Source: an uncultured Caulobacter sp.
Lineage (GTDB): Bacteria > Pseudomonadota > Alphaproteobacteria > Caulobacterales > Caulobacteraceae
Assembly: GCF_947036865.1 (NCBI RefSeq)
Contig: NZ_CAMQSF010000003.1
Location: forward strand, 62,001 to 126,000
Direction: 5' to 3'
DNA: 64,000 bases
The notes beneath the pieces were generated by a model. That model made no database searches. It was not told the DNA's origin and saw only the letters and a list, made by a program, of their open reading frames with translations. Below are positions 50,050 through 59,185 of this stretch, in pieces (position 1 is the first letter of the stretch; the number at the start of each line of letters is the position of its first letter). Made by a program: the position numbers and the translations under genes.

Positions 50050-50705
50050 GCGGCGTCCCTGGTCTTCGCCAACCGGCGATCGAACAACAGCAGGCGGGCG
50101 CCATGGACGACGAAGGCGCAGACCGCCGTCGGGATCGCCCAGACCGACAAGGCGAGCGGCTCGACGGTAATGCCGCTCTGGTCCAGGAAGCCGACGATCA
50201 GCAGGATCGAGCCGATCGCCAGGAAGATGTCCTCGCCGAAGAACAGGCCGACATTGTCGGTGGCCGCGCTCATCGCCCGGACGCGTTGCCGCGCGTCGTC
50301 GGCCAGGGGCTCGGCGGCGGCCTCGGCCATCGGCGCCAGCAGCGGCCGCACGGTCTGGGCCTGGCCGGCCGCCTGGGTCAGGCCCAGGGCCGCCGCGATC
50401 TGGCGCAAGGCCAGATAGGCCAGCAGGATGCGGCCCGCGCTCGCGCCCTTCAGGCCCTGGATCGTCCGCCGCGCCTGTTCCTTCAGACCCGCGCGCTCCA
50501 GCACGCCGATCGCCGGCAGCACCAGCCAGGCCGCGCTGACATAGCGGTTGGTGTTGAAGGCCTTGCCGAACGCGGCCAGCACCTCGGTCGGCGACAGCCC
50601 CGCCGCCAGACCCGAGGTCATGGCGGCGGCGATGACCACGAGCAGCGGGTTGAAGCGCAGGGCGAAGCCCAGCACGATCACCGCCACCCCCAGCAAGGTC
50701 AGCAT
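50046..50705 (-). CDS. DUF969 family membrane protein, transporter subunit
   Basis: A 219-residue membrane protein: VAVIVLGFALRFNPLLVVIAAAM at the start, FGKAFNTNRYVSAAWLVLPAIGVLERAGL, and SAATDNVGLFFGEDIFLAIGSILLI. It pairs with DUF979. The gene is first in the operon; 145 bases separate it from the divergent aldolase-family gene, which probably holds both promoters. Confidence 0.85.
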   Translation of the reverse strand: MLTLLGVAVIVLGFALRFNPLLVVIAAAMTSGLAAGLSPTEVLAAFGKAFNTNRYVSAAWLVLPAIGVLERAGLKEQARRTIQGLKGASAGRILLAYLALRQIAAALGLTQAAGQAQTVRPLLAPMAEAAAEPLADDARQRVRAMSAATDNVGLFFGEDIFLAIGSILLIVGFLDQSGITVEPLALSVWAIPTAVCAFVVHGARLLLFDRRLAKTRDAA

Positions 50706-50849
50706 CCGCCGCGACTCCCCTTGTTCGCGACGACGGTCGGGCGCCGCACGCCGGCTGGCAAGTGCGCGCGCGGCGATGGTCCCTCTTGACGACCTTTCGC
50801 CTCGGCGCGACCCTCAACTCAACAATGATAACCTATCGGGAGGCCCCAC

Positions 50850-51626
50850 ATGGCCGACGGTGCTCTGCCCATCTCGTCTCTCAAGGGCAAGGTCAGCGAC
50901 GCGGAATGGCAGGCGCGCGTCGACTTGGCGGCTCTTTATCGTCTCGTGGCCCTGCACGGCTGGGACGACATGATCTTCACCCACATCTCGGCCCGGGTGC
51001 CGGGGCCTGAGCATCACTTCCTGATCAACCCATACGGCATGTTCTTCGGGGAGATCACGGCCTCGAGCCTGGTCAAGGTCGACCTTGACGGCAACGTCGT
51101 CGACAAGACGCCGTACTACATCAATCCGGCGGGCTTCACGATCCACTCGGCCATCCACGCCGCGCGCGAGGACGCCCACTACGTCATGCACCTGCACAGC
51201 GACCAGGGCGTGGCGGTGTCCGCGCACAAGGAAGGCCTGCTGCCGCTGACGCAACACGCGCTTATCGTCTTGCCTCAACTCGCCTATCACGACTATGAAG
51301 GCATTGCTCTCAACTTGGACGAGCGAGAACGGCTGGTCGCCGATCTCGGCCCGACCAAGAGGCTGATGATGCTGCGCAACCACGGCACCCTGTCGGTGGG
51401 CGGCACGGCGGCCGAGTGCTGGTTGGGGATGTTCTTCCTGGAGCGAGCGTGCGCGCAGCAGGTGATGGCTCTGTCGATCGGACGCGACAACGTCCTTCTG
51501 GCCCCGGACGCGGCCCAGGACGAAGTGCGCAAGCAGACCGGCATGGGCATGGGCATGATCGGCGGCTTGGCCTGGCCGGGCTGCCTGCGAAAACTGGACC
51601 GCGAGCTGCCCGGCTACGCGGACTAG
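50850..51626 (+). CDS. Class II aldolase/adducin family protein
   Basis: A 258-residue protein. The metal-binding His residues appear as YVMHLHSDQGVAVSA and in LRNHGTLSVGG; FTHISARVPG is the other conserved segment. The subgroup matches adducin-head-like proteins found in alphaproteobacteria, whose substrates are mostly unknown. GGGAGG lies upstream of the ATG. A very strong terminator follows the stop. Confidence 0.88.
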   Translation: MADGALPISSLKGKVSDAEWQARVDLAALYRLVALHGWDDMIFTHISARVPGPEHHFLINPYGMFFGEITASSLVKVDLDGNVVDKTPYYINPAGFTIHSAIHAAREDAHYVMHLHSDQGVAVSAHKEGLLPLTQHALIVLPQLAYHDYEGIALNLDERERLVADLGPTKRLMMLRNHGTLSVGGTAAECWLGMFFLERACAQQVMALSIGRDNVLLAPDAAQDEVRKQTGMGMGMIGGLAWPGCLRKLDRELPGYAD

Positions 51627-51634
51627 GCGCGCCT

Positions 51635-52414
51635 ATCGCCGTTTCGAAAGCCGCCGCGATCCTGGCGATCGCGGCGGCTTTTTCGTGCCTGGGGGCGGGA
51701 GCGGCGTGGGCCGGCGCCTGGGCCATGGCGCCGGGACGGACCCAGGTCATCGCGAAATACGAGGGGACCGCCGCCGACCAGGGCTTTGGGCCGGAGTCGA
51801 CGCTCGCCGACATCGACCATCGCCGCGACGAGAGCCTTTCGGTCTTCGTCGAACACGGCGTAACGCCGCGCCTGACCTTGCAGGCCAAGGCCGGCCTGAC
51901 GCGGGGCAGGGATCGTTGGGCGGACTATTCGGGACGCGGCCTGACGGAGCTGGGCCTGCGCTGGACGGTTCGACGCGACGAGCGCTCGTCGCTGGCCGTG
52001 TACCTGGGCGCTGGCGAGGCCGGCGCCGGCCGCAACGCCGGCTACGCCGCGCCGGGGCAGGGGAGTCTCGATCTCGAGGCGCGGGTGCTTTACGGCCGCG
52101 CCGGCGCGTGGCGCGGTCGCCAGGCCTTCTTCGACCTCGAGGTCGCGCGGCTGAAGCGGCGGGGTCTGGCCGACGAAACGCGGTTCGATGCGACCTTCGG
52201 CCTTCGACCTGGGCGCGACTGGCTGCTGCTGGCCCAGACCTACGCGGGCGAGGCCGATCGCCGTCCGATCCGCTCGCGCTGGCTCAAGTCCGACCTGTCG
52301 GTTGTTCGAACGTTTGGCGACTGGAGCGTCCAGGCCGGCTGGCGCGAGACGCTTTCGGGGCGGGAGACCGCCCGCGATCGCGGCGTCGTGCTGGCGACGT
52401 GGCGCAGGTTCTAG
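51635..52414 (+). CDS. Exported beta-barrel-like protein with unclear start codon
   Basis: The frame encodes a convincing signal peptide (SKAAAILAIAAAF...AWA) and a mature part with alternating beta-strands ending in WRRF, as outer-membrane barrels do: LTLQAKAGLTRGRDRWADYS, LTELGLRWTVRR, FDATFGLRPGRDWLLLAQTY. Yet no ATG, GTG or TTG precedes the signal within this gap; the first ATG is at 51725, after the signal. I draw it from the in-frame ATC at 51635. The signal-coding bases are also the terminator of the upstream gene. It may be a gene with a non-standard start, or one damaged at its start. Confidence 0.55.
   Translation: MAVSKAAAILAIAAAFSCLGAGAAWAGAWAMAPGRTQVIAKYEGTAADQGFGPESTLADIDHRRDESLSVFVEHGVTPRLTLQAKAGLTRGRDRWADYSGRGLTELGLRWTVRRDERSSLAVYLGAGEAGAGRNAGYAAPGQGSLDLEARVLYGRAGAWRGRQAFFDLEVARLKRRGLADETRFDATFGLRPGRDWLLLAQTYAGEADRRPIRSRWLKSDLSVVRTFGDWSVQAGWRETLSGRETARDRGVVLATWRRF
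51647..51683 (+). terminator. Strong terminator after the aldolase-family gene
   Basis: A perfect 15-bp stem (AAAGCCGCCGCGATC / GATCGCGGCGGCTTT) with a CTGGC loop, running directly into a T5 tract, 20 bases after the stop at 51626. It lies within the signal-peptide region of the next frame. Confidence 0.9.
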
Positions 52415-52532
52415 CGTGTTTCAGGCCTGCAATAGTCAGTCATCCTGGTGTCACTAGACGTCGCTTTAGGCTGCGGTCATATCTCGCCGCACCCTAGACC
52501 GCGCCGAATCCGCTTGGCGCCTGGAGCCTCTC

Positions 52533-53675
52533 TTGATCCGTCGGCACTTCTTCCTCGTGGTGGCCCTGATCGCCGTCGTTGTGATGCTAGTCGTGGGGGG
52601 ACTGAAGCTGGCGTTCGGGGGCAAGGACGCCGCCAAGGCGGGCGGTGGCGGTGGCGGTCGCGCCACGGCGGTCACGCAACTGGTCGTGGGCGAGCGGCCG
52701 TTCATGGACCGGATCGAGGTGCTGGGCGCCGCCAAGGGCCGCCAGTCGGTGACGATCACCTCCAACACCGCCGAACTGATCACGGCCGTGCGCTTCCGCG
52801 ACGGCGAGACGGTGCGCAAGGGCCAGGTGCTGGTCGAGCTGAAGGCCGACGCCGAGGACGCCAACATCGTCGAGGCCAAGGCGCGTCTGGCCCAGGCCGA
52901 GCGGGACTATCAGCGCTGGAAGACCCTGGCCGACAAGGGCATCGCGCCGCGCGCGACCGCCGAGCAGTATCTGGCCAGCGTCGAGACCACGCGCGCCGCC
53001 GTCGCCTCGGCCCAGGCCAATAAGCTGGATCGCGTGCTTCGCGCGCCGTTCTCCGGGCGAGTCGGCATCTCGGACGTCGCGCCCGGGACGCTGGTCGCCG
53101 CCGGCACGCCGATCGTCAGCCTCGACGACATCTCGGTGATCCGCGTCGATTTCGCCGTTCCGGACCGCTACCTGACCACGCTGCGCGTCGGCCTGCCGAT
53201 CATCGCGCGGCCAGACGCCCTGCCGGGCGAGGTGTTCCAGGGCCGGGTCGCTCAGATCGACACCCGCATCGACCCCGCCACACGCGCCATCAAGGCGCGG
53301 GCCGAGTTCCCCAACGCCAACGGTCGCCTGCGGCCTGGCATGCTGGTCAAGGTCGCCATCGACCAAGGCGTCCGCACCGGGGTGGCGGTTCCCGAGCCGG
53401 CGGTGCAGTTCGAGGGCAACCAGGCCTCGGTGTACCGGATCGTCAAGGGTCCCAAGGGCATGGTCGCGCGCCGCACGGACGTCGACACGGGGATCAGCGC
53501 CGACGGCTTCATCGAGATCCGGAACGGCCTGAAGAAAGGCGACAAGATCGTCGCCGACGGCCTGAACCGCATCCAGGACGGCGCGCCGGTCGGCGGGGGG
53601 AAGCCCGGCGGCAAGGGCGGCGACGATAAGGGCAGCCATGGACAACGAGGCGGCGCCGACCGCAAGGCCGGCTGA
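52533..53675 (+). CDS. RND efflux periplasmic adaptor
   Basis: A 380-residue membrane-fusion protein. A single N-terminal helix (residues 5-27), a glycine linker (GGGGGG), then lipoyl-type and barrel-sandwich segments: LGAAKGRQSVTITSNTAEL, a coiled-coil hairpin (EAKARLAQAERDYQRWKTLADKGIA), APFSGRVGISDVAPGTLVAAG. It begins with TTG behind a GGAG site. The C-terminus is Gly/Lys-rich. It joins the inner-membrane pump encoded next (TGATG junction) to an outer-membrane channel not seen here. Confidence 0.92.
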   Translation: MIRRHFFLVVALIAVVVMLVVGGLKLAFGGKDAAKAGGGGGGRATAVTQLVVGERPFMDRIEVLGAAKGRQSVTITSNTAELITAVRFRDGETVRKGQVLVELKADAEDANIVEAKARLAQAERDYQRWKTLADKGIAPRATAEQYLASVETTRAAVASAQANKLDRVLRAPFSGRVGISDVAPGTLVAAGTPIVSLDDISVIRVDFAVPDRYLTTLRVGLPIIARPDALPGEVFQGRVAQIDTRIDPATRAIKARAEFPNANGRLRPGMLVKVAIDQGVRTGVAVPEPAVQFEGNQASVYRIVKGPKGMVARRTDVDTGISADGFIEIRNGLKKGDKIVADGLNRIQDGAPVGGGKPGGKGGDDKGSHGQRGGADRKAG

Positions 53676-56600
53676 TGCTGTCCGATCTTTCCGTCCGTCG
53701 CCCCGTCTTCGCCGCCGTCGCGGCGATCATCCTCTGCGTCATCGGCCTGGCGGCCTTCTCGTCGCTGCCGGTGCGCGAGCTGCCCAGCGTCGATCCGCCG
53801 GTCGTGTCGATTTCCACGTCCTATCGCGGCGCCTCGGCCGAGGTCATCGAGGAGCGGATCACCCAGGTGATCGAGCGCCAGGTCGCGGGCATCCAGGGCA
53901 TCGACCGCGTCAACAGCTCCTCGCGCGACGGCCGCTCGCAGATCACCATCACCTTCAACCTGGACCGCGATCTCGACGCGGCGGCCAACGACGTGCGCGA
54001 CGCGGTCAGCCGCGTGACGTCCAACCTGCCCGACCAGGCCGATCCGCCGCAGATCGCCAAGGCCAACGCCGACGCCTCGCCGATCATCATCCTGAACCTG
54101 ACCTCGACCACGCTGGACCCGCTGCAACTGGCCGACTACGCCGACCGCTATCTGGTCGAGCGGATGTCGACCATCGACGGCGTGGCTCAGGCCAACCTGT
54201 TCGGCGCCAAGATCTACGCCATGCGGATCTGGCTCGACGCCAACGAGATGGCCGCGCGCGGGATCTCGGTGGATGACGTCGAGAACGCCCTGAATTCGCA
54301 GAACCTTGAACTGCCGGCCGGCTCCCTGGAAAGCTCCGCCAAGGACTTCACGATCCGGGTGGCCCGCACCTACGCCAAGCCCGAGGACTTCGCCCGCCTG
54401 CCGCTGAAGCCGGCGGACGCCAGCGGCTACGTGCTGCGGCTGGGCGACGTGGCCCGCATCGAAGAAGGGCCGGACGAGCGCCGCAAGCTGTTCCGCGGCA
54501 ACGGCGTCGATCAGGTCGGCATCGGCCTGACCCGCCAATCCCAGGCCAATGACGTCGCCATCTCCAAGGCCGTCCGCAAGGAGGTCGAGGCGATCAACCA
54601 GTCGCTGCCGCCAGGCACCAAGATGGTCGTCGCCGTCGACAACTCGGTCTTCACCGCCGAGGCGATCCGCGAGGTCTGGATCACCATGGCCCTGTCGATC
54701 GGGCTGGTGGTGCTGGTCAATCTGCTGTTCCTGGGCAGCTGGCGCTCGGCCCTGATCCCGTCGGTGGTCGCGCCGATCTGCATCCTGTCGACCTTCATCG
54801 TCCTGGCGCCGCTGGGCTTCTCGCTGAACCTCTTGACCCTGCTGGCCCTGGTGCTCGCCGTGGGCCTCGTCGTCGACGACGCCATCGTGGTGGTCGAGAA
54901 CATCCAGCGCCGCGTGGACGAAGGCGAGCCGGCCCTGGTGGCGGCCGAGCGCGGCACGCGCCAGGTGTTCTTCGCCGTCGTGGCCACCACGATCGTGCTG
55001 ATCTCGGTGTTCGCGCCGCTGATGTTCCTGCCCGGCTATATCGGCCGCCTGTTCGTCGAGCTGGCGGTGGCCATCGCCGCCGCCGTCGGCTTCTCGGCCC
55101 TGCTGGCGCTGACCCTGTCGCCGATGATGGCCTCCAAGCTGCTGCGGCCGGCCCATGGCGAGGGCTTCATCGCCCGCCGTGTCGACGCGGCCATGGAGGC
55201 GCTCAAGAACTCCTACCGCGCCTCGCTGGAAGGCATTCTGGGGGGCTGGTCGGCGGCGATCGCCGGCGGTCTGGTGGTCATCCTGGCCGCCTTCGCCGCG
55301 CTGCTGTTCGTCAGTCTGCCCAAGGAGCTGGTGCCGCAGGAAGACCGCGGTCGGGTCGATGTTTCCATCAGCGGTCCGGAAGGCGCGGGCTATGACTACA
55401 CCCTGGGCATCGGCCTGAAGATCGAGAAGATCGTCGCCCGGTATCGCGAGGAAGGCATCGCCGACCGCATCCTGCTGACCATTCCGCGCTTCGGCGGCAA
55501 CTCGTTCAACAGCGGCAACAGCGTCGTCGTGATGAAGCCGTGGGGCGAGCGCAAGAAGACCGCCGACGAGGTCGCCGCGGAGCTGAACAAGAGTCTGTCG
55601 AAGATCACCGGCGTGCGCGCCGTCGCCAGCGTGCGCGGGCCGTTCCAGCGGAACGGCGGCGGCGGCGGGGGCGGCACCAATGTCGACCTGATCGCCGTCG
55701 GCAACGACTATGTCCAGCTGGCTGCCTGGCTGAAGCCGATCCTGGACGCGGCCCAGGACAACCCCGGCCTGTCGCGGCCGCGCCTGGACTACGAGCCGAC
55801 CTCGCCGCGACTGTCGGTGCAGATCAATCAGGACAAGGCCGCTAGCCTGGGCGTCTCGGCCCAGTCGATCGGCCGAGCGCTGGAGACCATGTTCGGCTCG
55901 CGCAGGGCCACGACCTACATCAAGAACGGCCAGGAGTACGACGTCATCCTGCAGACCAACCTCGACCAGCGACGCAGCGTCGAGGACCTGAACCGGCTGC
56001 AGGTGCGCACCAGCTCCGGCGCGCTGGTGCCGCTGTCGACCGTGGTGTCCACGCAACTGCGCGGCGACACGCCCGATCGTCCGCGCGTCGACCGTCTGCG
56101 CTCGGTGACCCTGACGACCCAGCTCAATCCGGGCTACACCGTCGGCGACGCCGTCAAGTTCTTCCGCGAGCAAGCCGACGAGCGCCAAGCCCCTGGGGTC
56201 AGCATCAAGTGGGGCGGCCAGGCCAAGGACTATCTGGAGGGCTCGGGCGGCATCGCCGTGGCGTTCGGTCTAGCCCTGCTGCTGGTGTTCCTGGTGCTGG
56301 CGGCCCAGTTCGAGAGCTGGATCCACCCGGCGGTGATCATGCTGACCGTGCCGCTCGCGGCGCTGGGCGGCCTGTTCGGCCTGCTGGTGATGGGCTCGAC
56401 GATCAACACCTACAGCCAGATCGGCCTGATCATCCTGGTCGGCATCGCCACCAAGAACGGCATCCTGATCGTCGAGTTCGCCAACCAACTGCGCGACGAG
56501 GGCCTGACCGTCCGCGAGGCGGTGATCGAGGCGGCGGCCCTGCGCCTGCGCCCGATCATCATGACCTCGATCTCGGCCGCCATGGGCGCCTTGCCGCTGA

Positions 56601-56815
56601 TGCTGTGGGCCGGGGCCGGCGCGGGCAGCCGCAAGACGATCGGGGCGGTGATCTTCACTGGCGCGATCTTCGCCACCCTGCTGACTTTGTTCATCGTTCC
56701 GGTCTTCTACGACCTTCTGGCGCGCTTCACGAAGTCGCCGGAGTGGACGGCCCGCCAGATCGAAGAGTATGAAGCCCAGGAAAAGGCGGGCGAGGGGCAA
56801 ACCTCACCCGCATAG
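53675..56815 (+). CDS. RND multidrug efflux pump, inner-membrane transporter
   Basis: A 1046-residue HAE1-type RND protein with the usual 12 helices and two large periplasmic loops. The start LSDLSVRRPVFAAVAAIIL and PSVDPPVVSISTSYRGAS are typical; helix 4 holds the proton-relay Asp pair in VGLVVDDAIVVVENI. It pumps hydrophobic compounds by proton exchange; substrate cannot be told. The ATG overlaps the adaptor stop by one base. Confidence 0.95.
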   Translation: MLSDLSVRRPVFAAVAAIILCVIGLAAFSSLPVRELPSVDPPVVSISTSYRGASAEVIEERITQVIERQVAGIQGIDRVNSSSRDGRSQITITFNLDRDLDAAANDVRDAVSRVTSNLPDQADPPQIAKANADASPIIILNLTSTTLDPLQLADYADRYLVERMSTIDGVAQANLFGAKIYAMRIWLDANEMAARGISVDDVENALNSQNLELPAGSLESSAKDFTIRVARTYAKPEDFARLPLKPADASGYVLRLGDVARIEEGPDERRKLFRGNGVDQVGIGLTRQSQANDVAISKAVRKEVEAINQSLPPGTKMVVAVDNSVFTAEAIREVWITMALSIGLVVLVNLLFLGSWRSALIPSVVAPICILSTFIVLAPLGFSLNLLTLLALVLAVGLVVDDAIVVVENIQRRVDEGEPALVAAERGTRQVFFAVVATTIVLISVFAPLMFLPGYIGRLFVELAVAIAAAVGFSALLALTLSPMMASKLLRPAHGEGFIARRVDAAMEALKNSYRASLEGILGGWSAAIAGGLVVILAAFAALLFVSLPKELVPQEDRGRVDVSISGPEGAGYDYTLGIGLKIEKIVARYREEGIADRILLTIPRFGGNSFNSGNSVVVMKPWGERKKTADEVAAELNKSLSKITGVRAVASVRGPFQRNGGGGGGGTNVDLIAVGNDYVQLAAWLKPILDAAQDNPGLSRPRLDYEPTSPRLSVQINQDKAASLGVSAQSIGRALETMFGSRRATTYIKNGQEYDVILQTNLDQRRSVEDLNRLQVRTSSGALVPLSTVVSTQLRGDTPDRPRVDRLRSVTLTTQLNPGYTVGDAVKFFREQADERQAPGVSIKWGGQAKDYLEGSGGIAVAFGLALLLVFLVLAAQFESWIHPAVIMLTVPLAALGGLFGLLVMGSTINTYSQIGLIILVGIATKNGILIVEFANQLRDEGLTVREAVIEAAALRLRPIIMTSISAAMGALPLMLWAGAGAGSRKTIGAVIFTGAIFATLLTLFIVPVFYDLLARFTKSPEWTARQIEEYEAQEKAGEGQTSPA

Positions 56816-56830
56816 AACGGGCGAGGAAGC

Positions 56831-59185
56831 ATGGCCGACGGCTCTCTGACGGCGAAGCGGCAGGAAATAGCGCTGCTGCGTCGCCTGGAGGAACGGATTC
56901 TCTGGCTGGCCGCGTGGACGATCCACAACGCCAACCATATCCGCCCCAGCCGCGACGGTCTGAAGGTCGGCGGCCATCAGGCGTCCAGCGCCTCTCTGAC
57001 CACGATCATGACGGCGCTCTACATGAAGGCGCTGCGGCCGCAGGACCGCGTGGCGGTCAAGCCGCACGCCAGCCCCGTCTTCCACGCCATCCAGCACCTG
57101 TTCGGCCGCCAGAGCCTGGAGAACCTCAAGCGGTTCCGCGCCATGGGCGGGGCTCAGTCCTACCCGTCGCGGACCAAGGACGTCGACGACGTCGACTTCT
57201 CCACGGGCTCGGTCGGTCTTGGCGTCGCCATGACCGCCTTCGCCTCGCTGGCCCAGGACTATCTGGCCGCGCGGGGCTCGGTGAAGCCCGAGAAGATGGG
57301 CAGGATGATCTCGCTGCTGGGCGACGCCGAGCTGGACGAGGGCAACATCTACGAAGCCCTGATCGAGGCCTGCAAGCACGACATCCGCAACACCTGGTGG
57401 ATCGTCGACTACAACCGCCAGAGCCTGGACGCCACGACCCAGGACCGGATGTTCACGCGCTACGGCGAGATCTTCGAGGCGGCCGGCTGGGCGGTCGAGA
57501 CGCTGAAATGGTCCAAGCGCCAGCGAGAGGCCTTCGCCAAGCCCGGCGGCGACAAGCTGCGCGCGTGGATCGAGACGGCGCCGAACGACCTCTTCTCGGC
57601 CCTGACCTATCAGGGCGGCGCGGCCTGGCGCGAGCGGCTGAACGCCGACCTGGCGGGCGACGCCGACGCCTTGGCCCTGATCGCGGCCTACAAGGACGTC
57701 GACCTGGCCGAACTGATGACCCAGCTGGGCGGTCACTGCCTGGAGACCCTGCTGGAGGCCTTCGAGAAGGCCGGCCAGGACGACCGCCCGCGCTTCTTCA
57801 TCGCCTATACGGTCAAGGGCCTGCGTCTGCCGTTCCAGGGGCACAAGGACAACCACGCCGGCCTGATGACGCCGGCCCAGATCGCCGAGCTGCGCGCGCG
57901 GCTCGGCGTCGTCGAGGGGGAGGAGTGGGATCCGCTGTCGGGCCTGTCGGCCGCCGAGCGCACGGCGCTGAAGGGCCTGATCGCCCGCGCGCCGTTCGCC
58001 GCCGAGGTCGAGCGCGAGCACGTGGCGCCGATCATCCCCACGCCGACCGCCGACGAACTGCTGGCCGCCGTCGCCGGCGGCGGCGAGCAGTCGACCCAGG
58101 CCGCGTTCGGCAAGGTGATGTTCGAGATCGCCGCCCGCAAGGACGAGTTCGCCGGCCACGTGGTGACGACCTCGCCCGACGTGACGGTCTCGACCAATCT
58201 CGGCGGCTTCGTGAACCGCCGGGGCGTGTTCCAGCGCCGCGCCCACGAGGACGTGTTCAAGCGCCGCCGCATCCCGTCGGCCCAGGTCTGGTCCAAGGCC
58301 GAGACCGGCCAGCACGTCGAGCTGGGCATCGCCGAGAACAATCTGTTCATCGCCCTGGCGGCCCTGGGGCTGACCGCGCCGCTGTTCGGCGAGCGGCTAT
58401 TCCCGGTGGGGACGCTGTACGACCCCTTCATCGCCCGCGGCCTCGATGCCCTGAACTATGCCTGCTACCAGGACGCCCGCTTCCTGCTGGTCGCCACGCC
58501 GTCCGGCCTGACCCTGGCGCCGGAGGGCGGCGCGCACCAGTCGATCAACGCCCCGGTGATCGGCATGGCCCAGCCCGGCCTCGACACCTATGAGCCGGCC
58601 TTCGCCGACGAGACCGCGGTGCTGATGGCGCACGCCTTCGACCGCATCCAGGCCGCGGACGGCGCCTCGACCTATCTGCGGCTCTCGACCCGGGTCATCG
58701 CCCAGCCCGACCGCCAGGACGACGCCTGGCGCCAGGGCGTCATCGACGGCGCCTATTGGCTGAAGCCCCCCGCGCCCGGCGCGCGGCTGGCTCTGGTCTA
58801 CAGCGGCGCCCTGGCGCCCGAAGCGCTCGCGGCCTTCGAGGCGCTGTCGGAGGACATGCCCGAGGCGGGCCTGCTGGCCGTCACCTCCGCGGACCTGCTG
58901 CACCGGAACTGGACGGCCGCCGGACGGTCGCGCTGGACGGGGCAGGGGACCCGCGCGTCGACGATCGAGACGCTGCTGGCGCCGCTGGACCGAGATGCTG
59001 GCCTGGTGACGCTGACCGACGGCGCGCCGCTGGCGCTGTCCTGGCTCGGCTCGGTGCGCGGGCAGAGAGTGCGGGCGCTGGGCCTCGAGGCCTTCGGTCA
59101 GTCGGGCGATCTGCCGGACCTCTACGCGCGATACCGTCTGGACGCCGACGCCGTGCTCGACGCCTGCGCCGACCTGCTGAGCTAG
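56831..59185 (+). CDS. AceE/transketolase-like thiamine diphosphate enzyme
   Basis: A 784-residue ThDP-dependent protein with transketolase domain order. The cofactor motif GDAELDEGNIYEALIEACKH...DYNRQSLD replaces the consensus GDG with GDA, as in AceE-like relatives; the pyrimidine domain follows about residue 420 (STNLGGFVNRRGVF, ETGQHVELGIAENN). The C-terminal domain is present. It is closest in pattern to the homodimeric pyruvate dehydrogenase E1 / transketolase-like group but no E2 or E3 is adjacent, so the reaction is open. GAGGAAGC precedes the ATG, and only 15 bases separate it from the RND gene. Stop shared as CTAG with the convergent gene. Confidence 0.82.
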   Translation: MADGSLTAKRQEIALLRRLEERILWLAAWTIHNANHIRPSRDGLKVGGHQASSASLTTIMTALYMKALRPQDRVAVKPHASPVFHAIQHLFGRQSLENLKRFRAMGGAQSYPSRTKDVDDVDFSTGSVGLGVAMTAFASLAQDYLAARGSVKPEKMGRMISLLGDAELDEGNIYEALIEACKHDIRNTWWIVDYNRQSLDATTQDRMFTRYGEIFEAAGWAVETLKWSKRQREAFAKPGGDKLRAWIETAPNDLFSALTYQGGAAWRERLNADLAGDADALALIAAYKDVDLAELMTQLGGHCLETLLEAFEKAGQDDRPRFFIAYTVKGLRLPFQGHKDNHAGLMTPAQIAELRARLGVVEGEEWDPLSGLSAAERTALKGLIARAPFAAEVEREHVAPIIPTPTADELLAAVAGGGEQSTQAAFGKVMFEIAARKDEFAGHVVTTSPDVTVSTNLGGFVNRRGVFQRRAHEDVFKRRRIPSAQVWSKAETGQHVELGIAENNLFIALAALGLTAPLFGERLFPVGTLYDPFIARGLDALNYACYQDARFLLVATPSGLTLAPEGGAHQSINAPVIGMAQPGLDTYEPAFADETAVLMAHAFDRIQAADGASTYLRLSTRVIAQPDRQDDAWRQGVIDGAYWLKPPAPGARLALVYSGALAPEALAAFEALSEDMPEAGLLAVTSADLLHRNWTAAGRSRWTGQGTRASTIETLLAPLDRDAGLVTLTDGAPLALSWLGSVRGQRVRALGLEAFGQSGDLPDLYARYRLDADAVLDACADLLS

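Noticed and set aside
53252-56188. A 978-codon open frame on the minus strand opposite the RND pump
   Set aside because: The translation is low-complexity (Arg, Gly, Gln, Asp) with no domain; it is the mirror of a GC-rich gene with strong third-position bias. The plus strand encodes a full RND pump.
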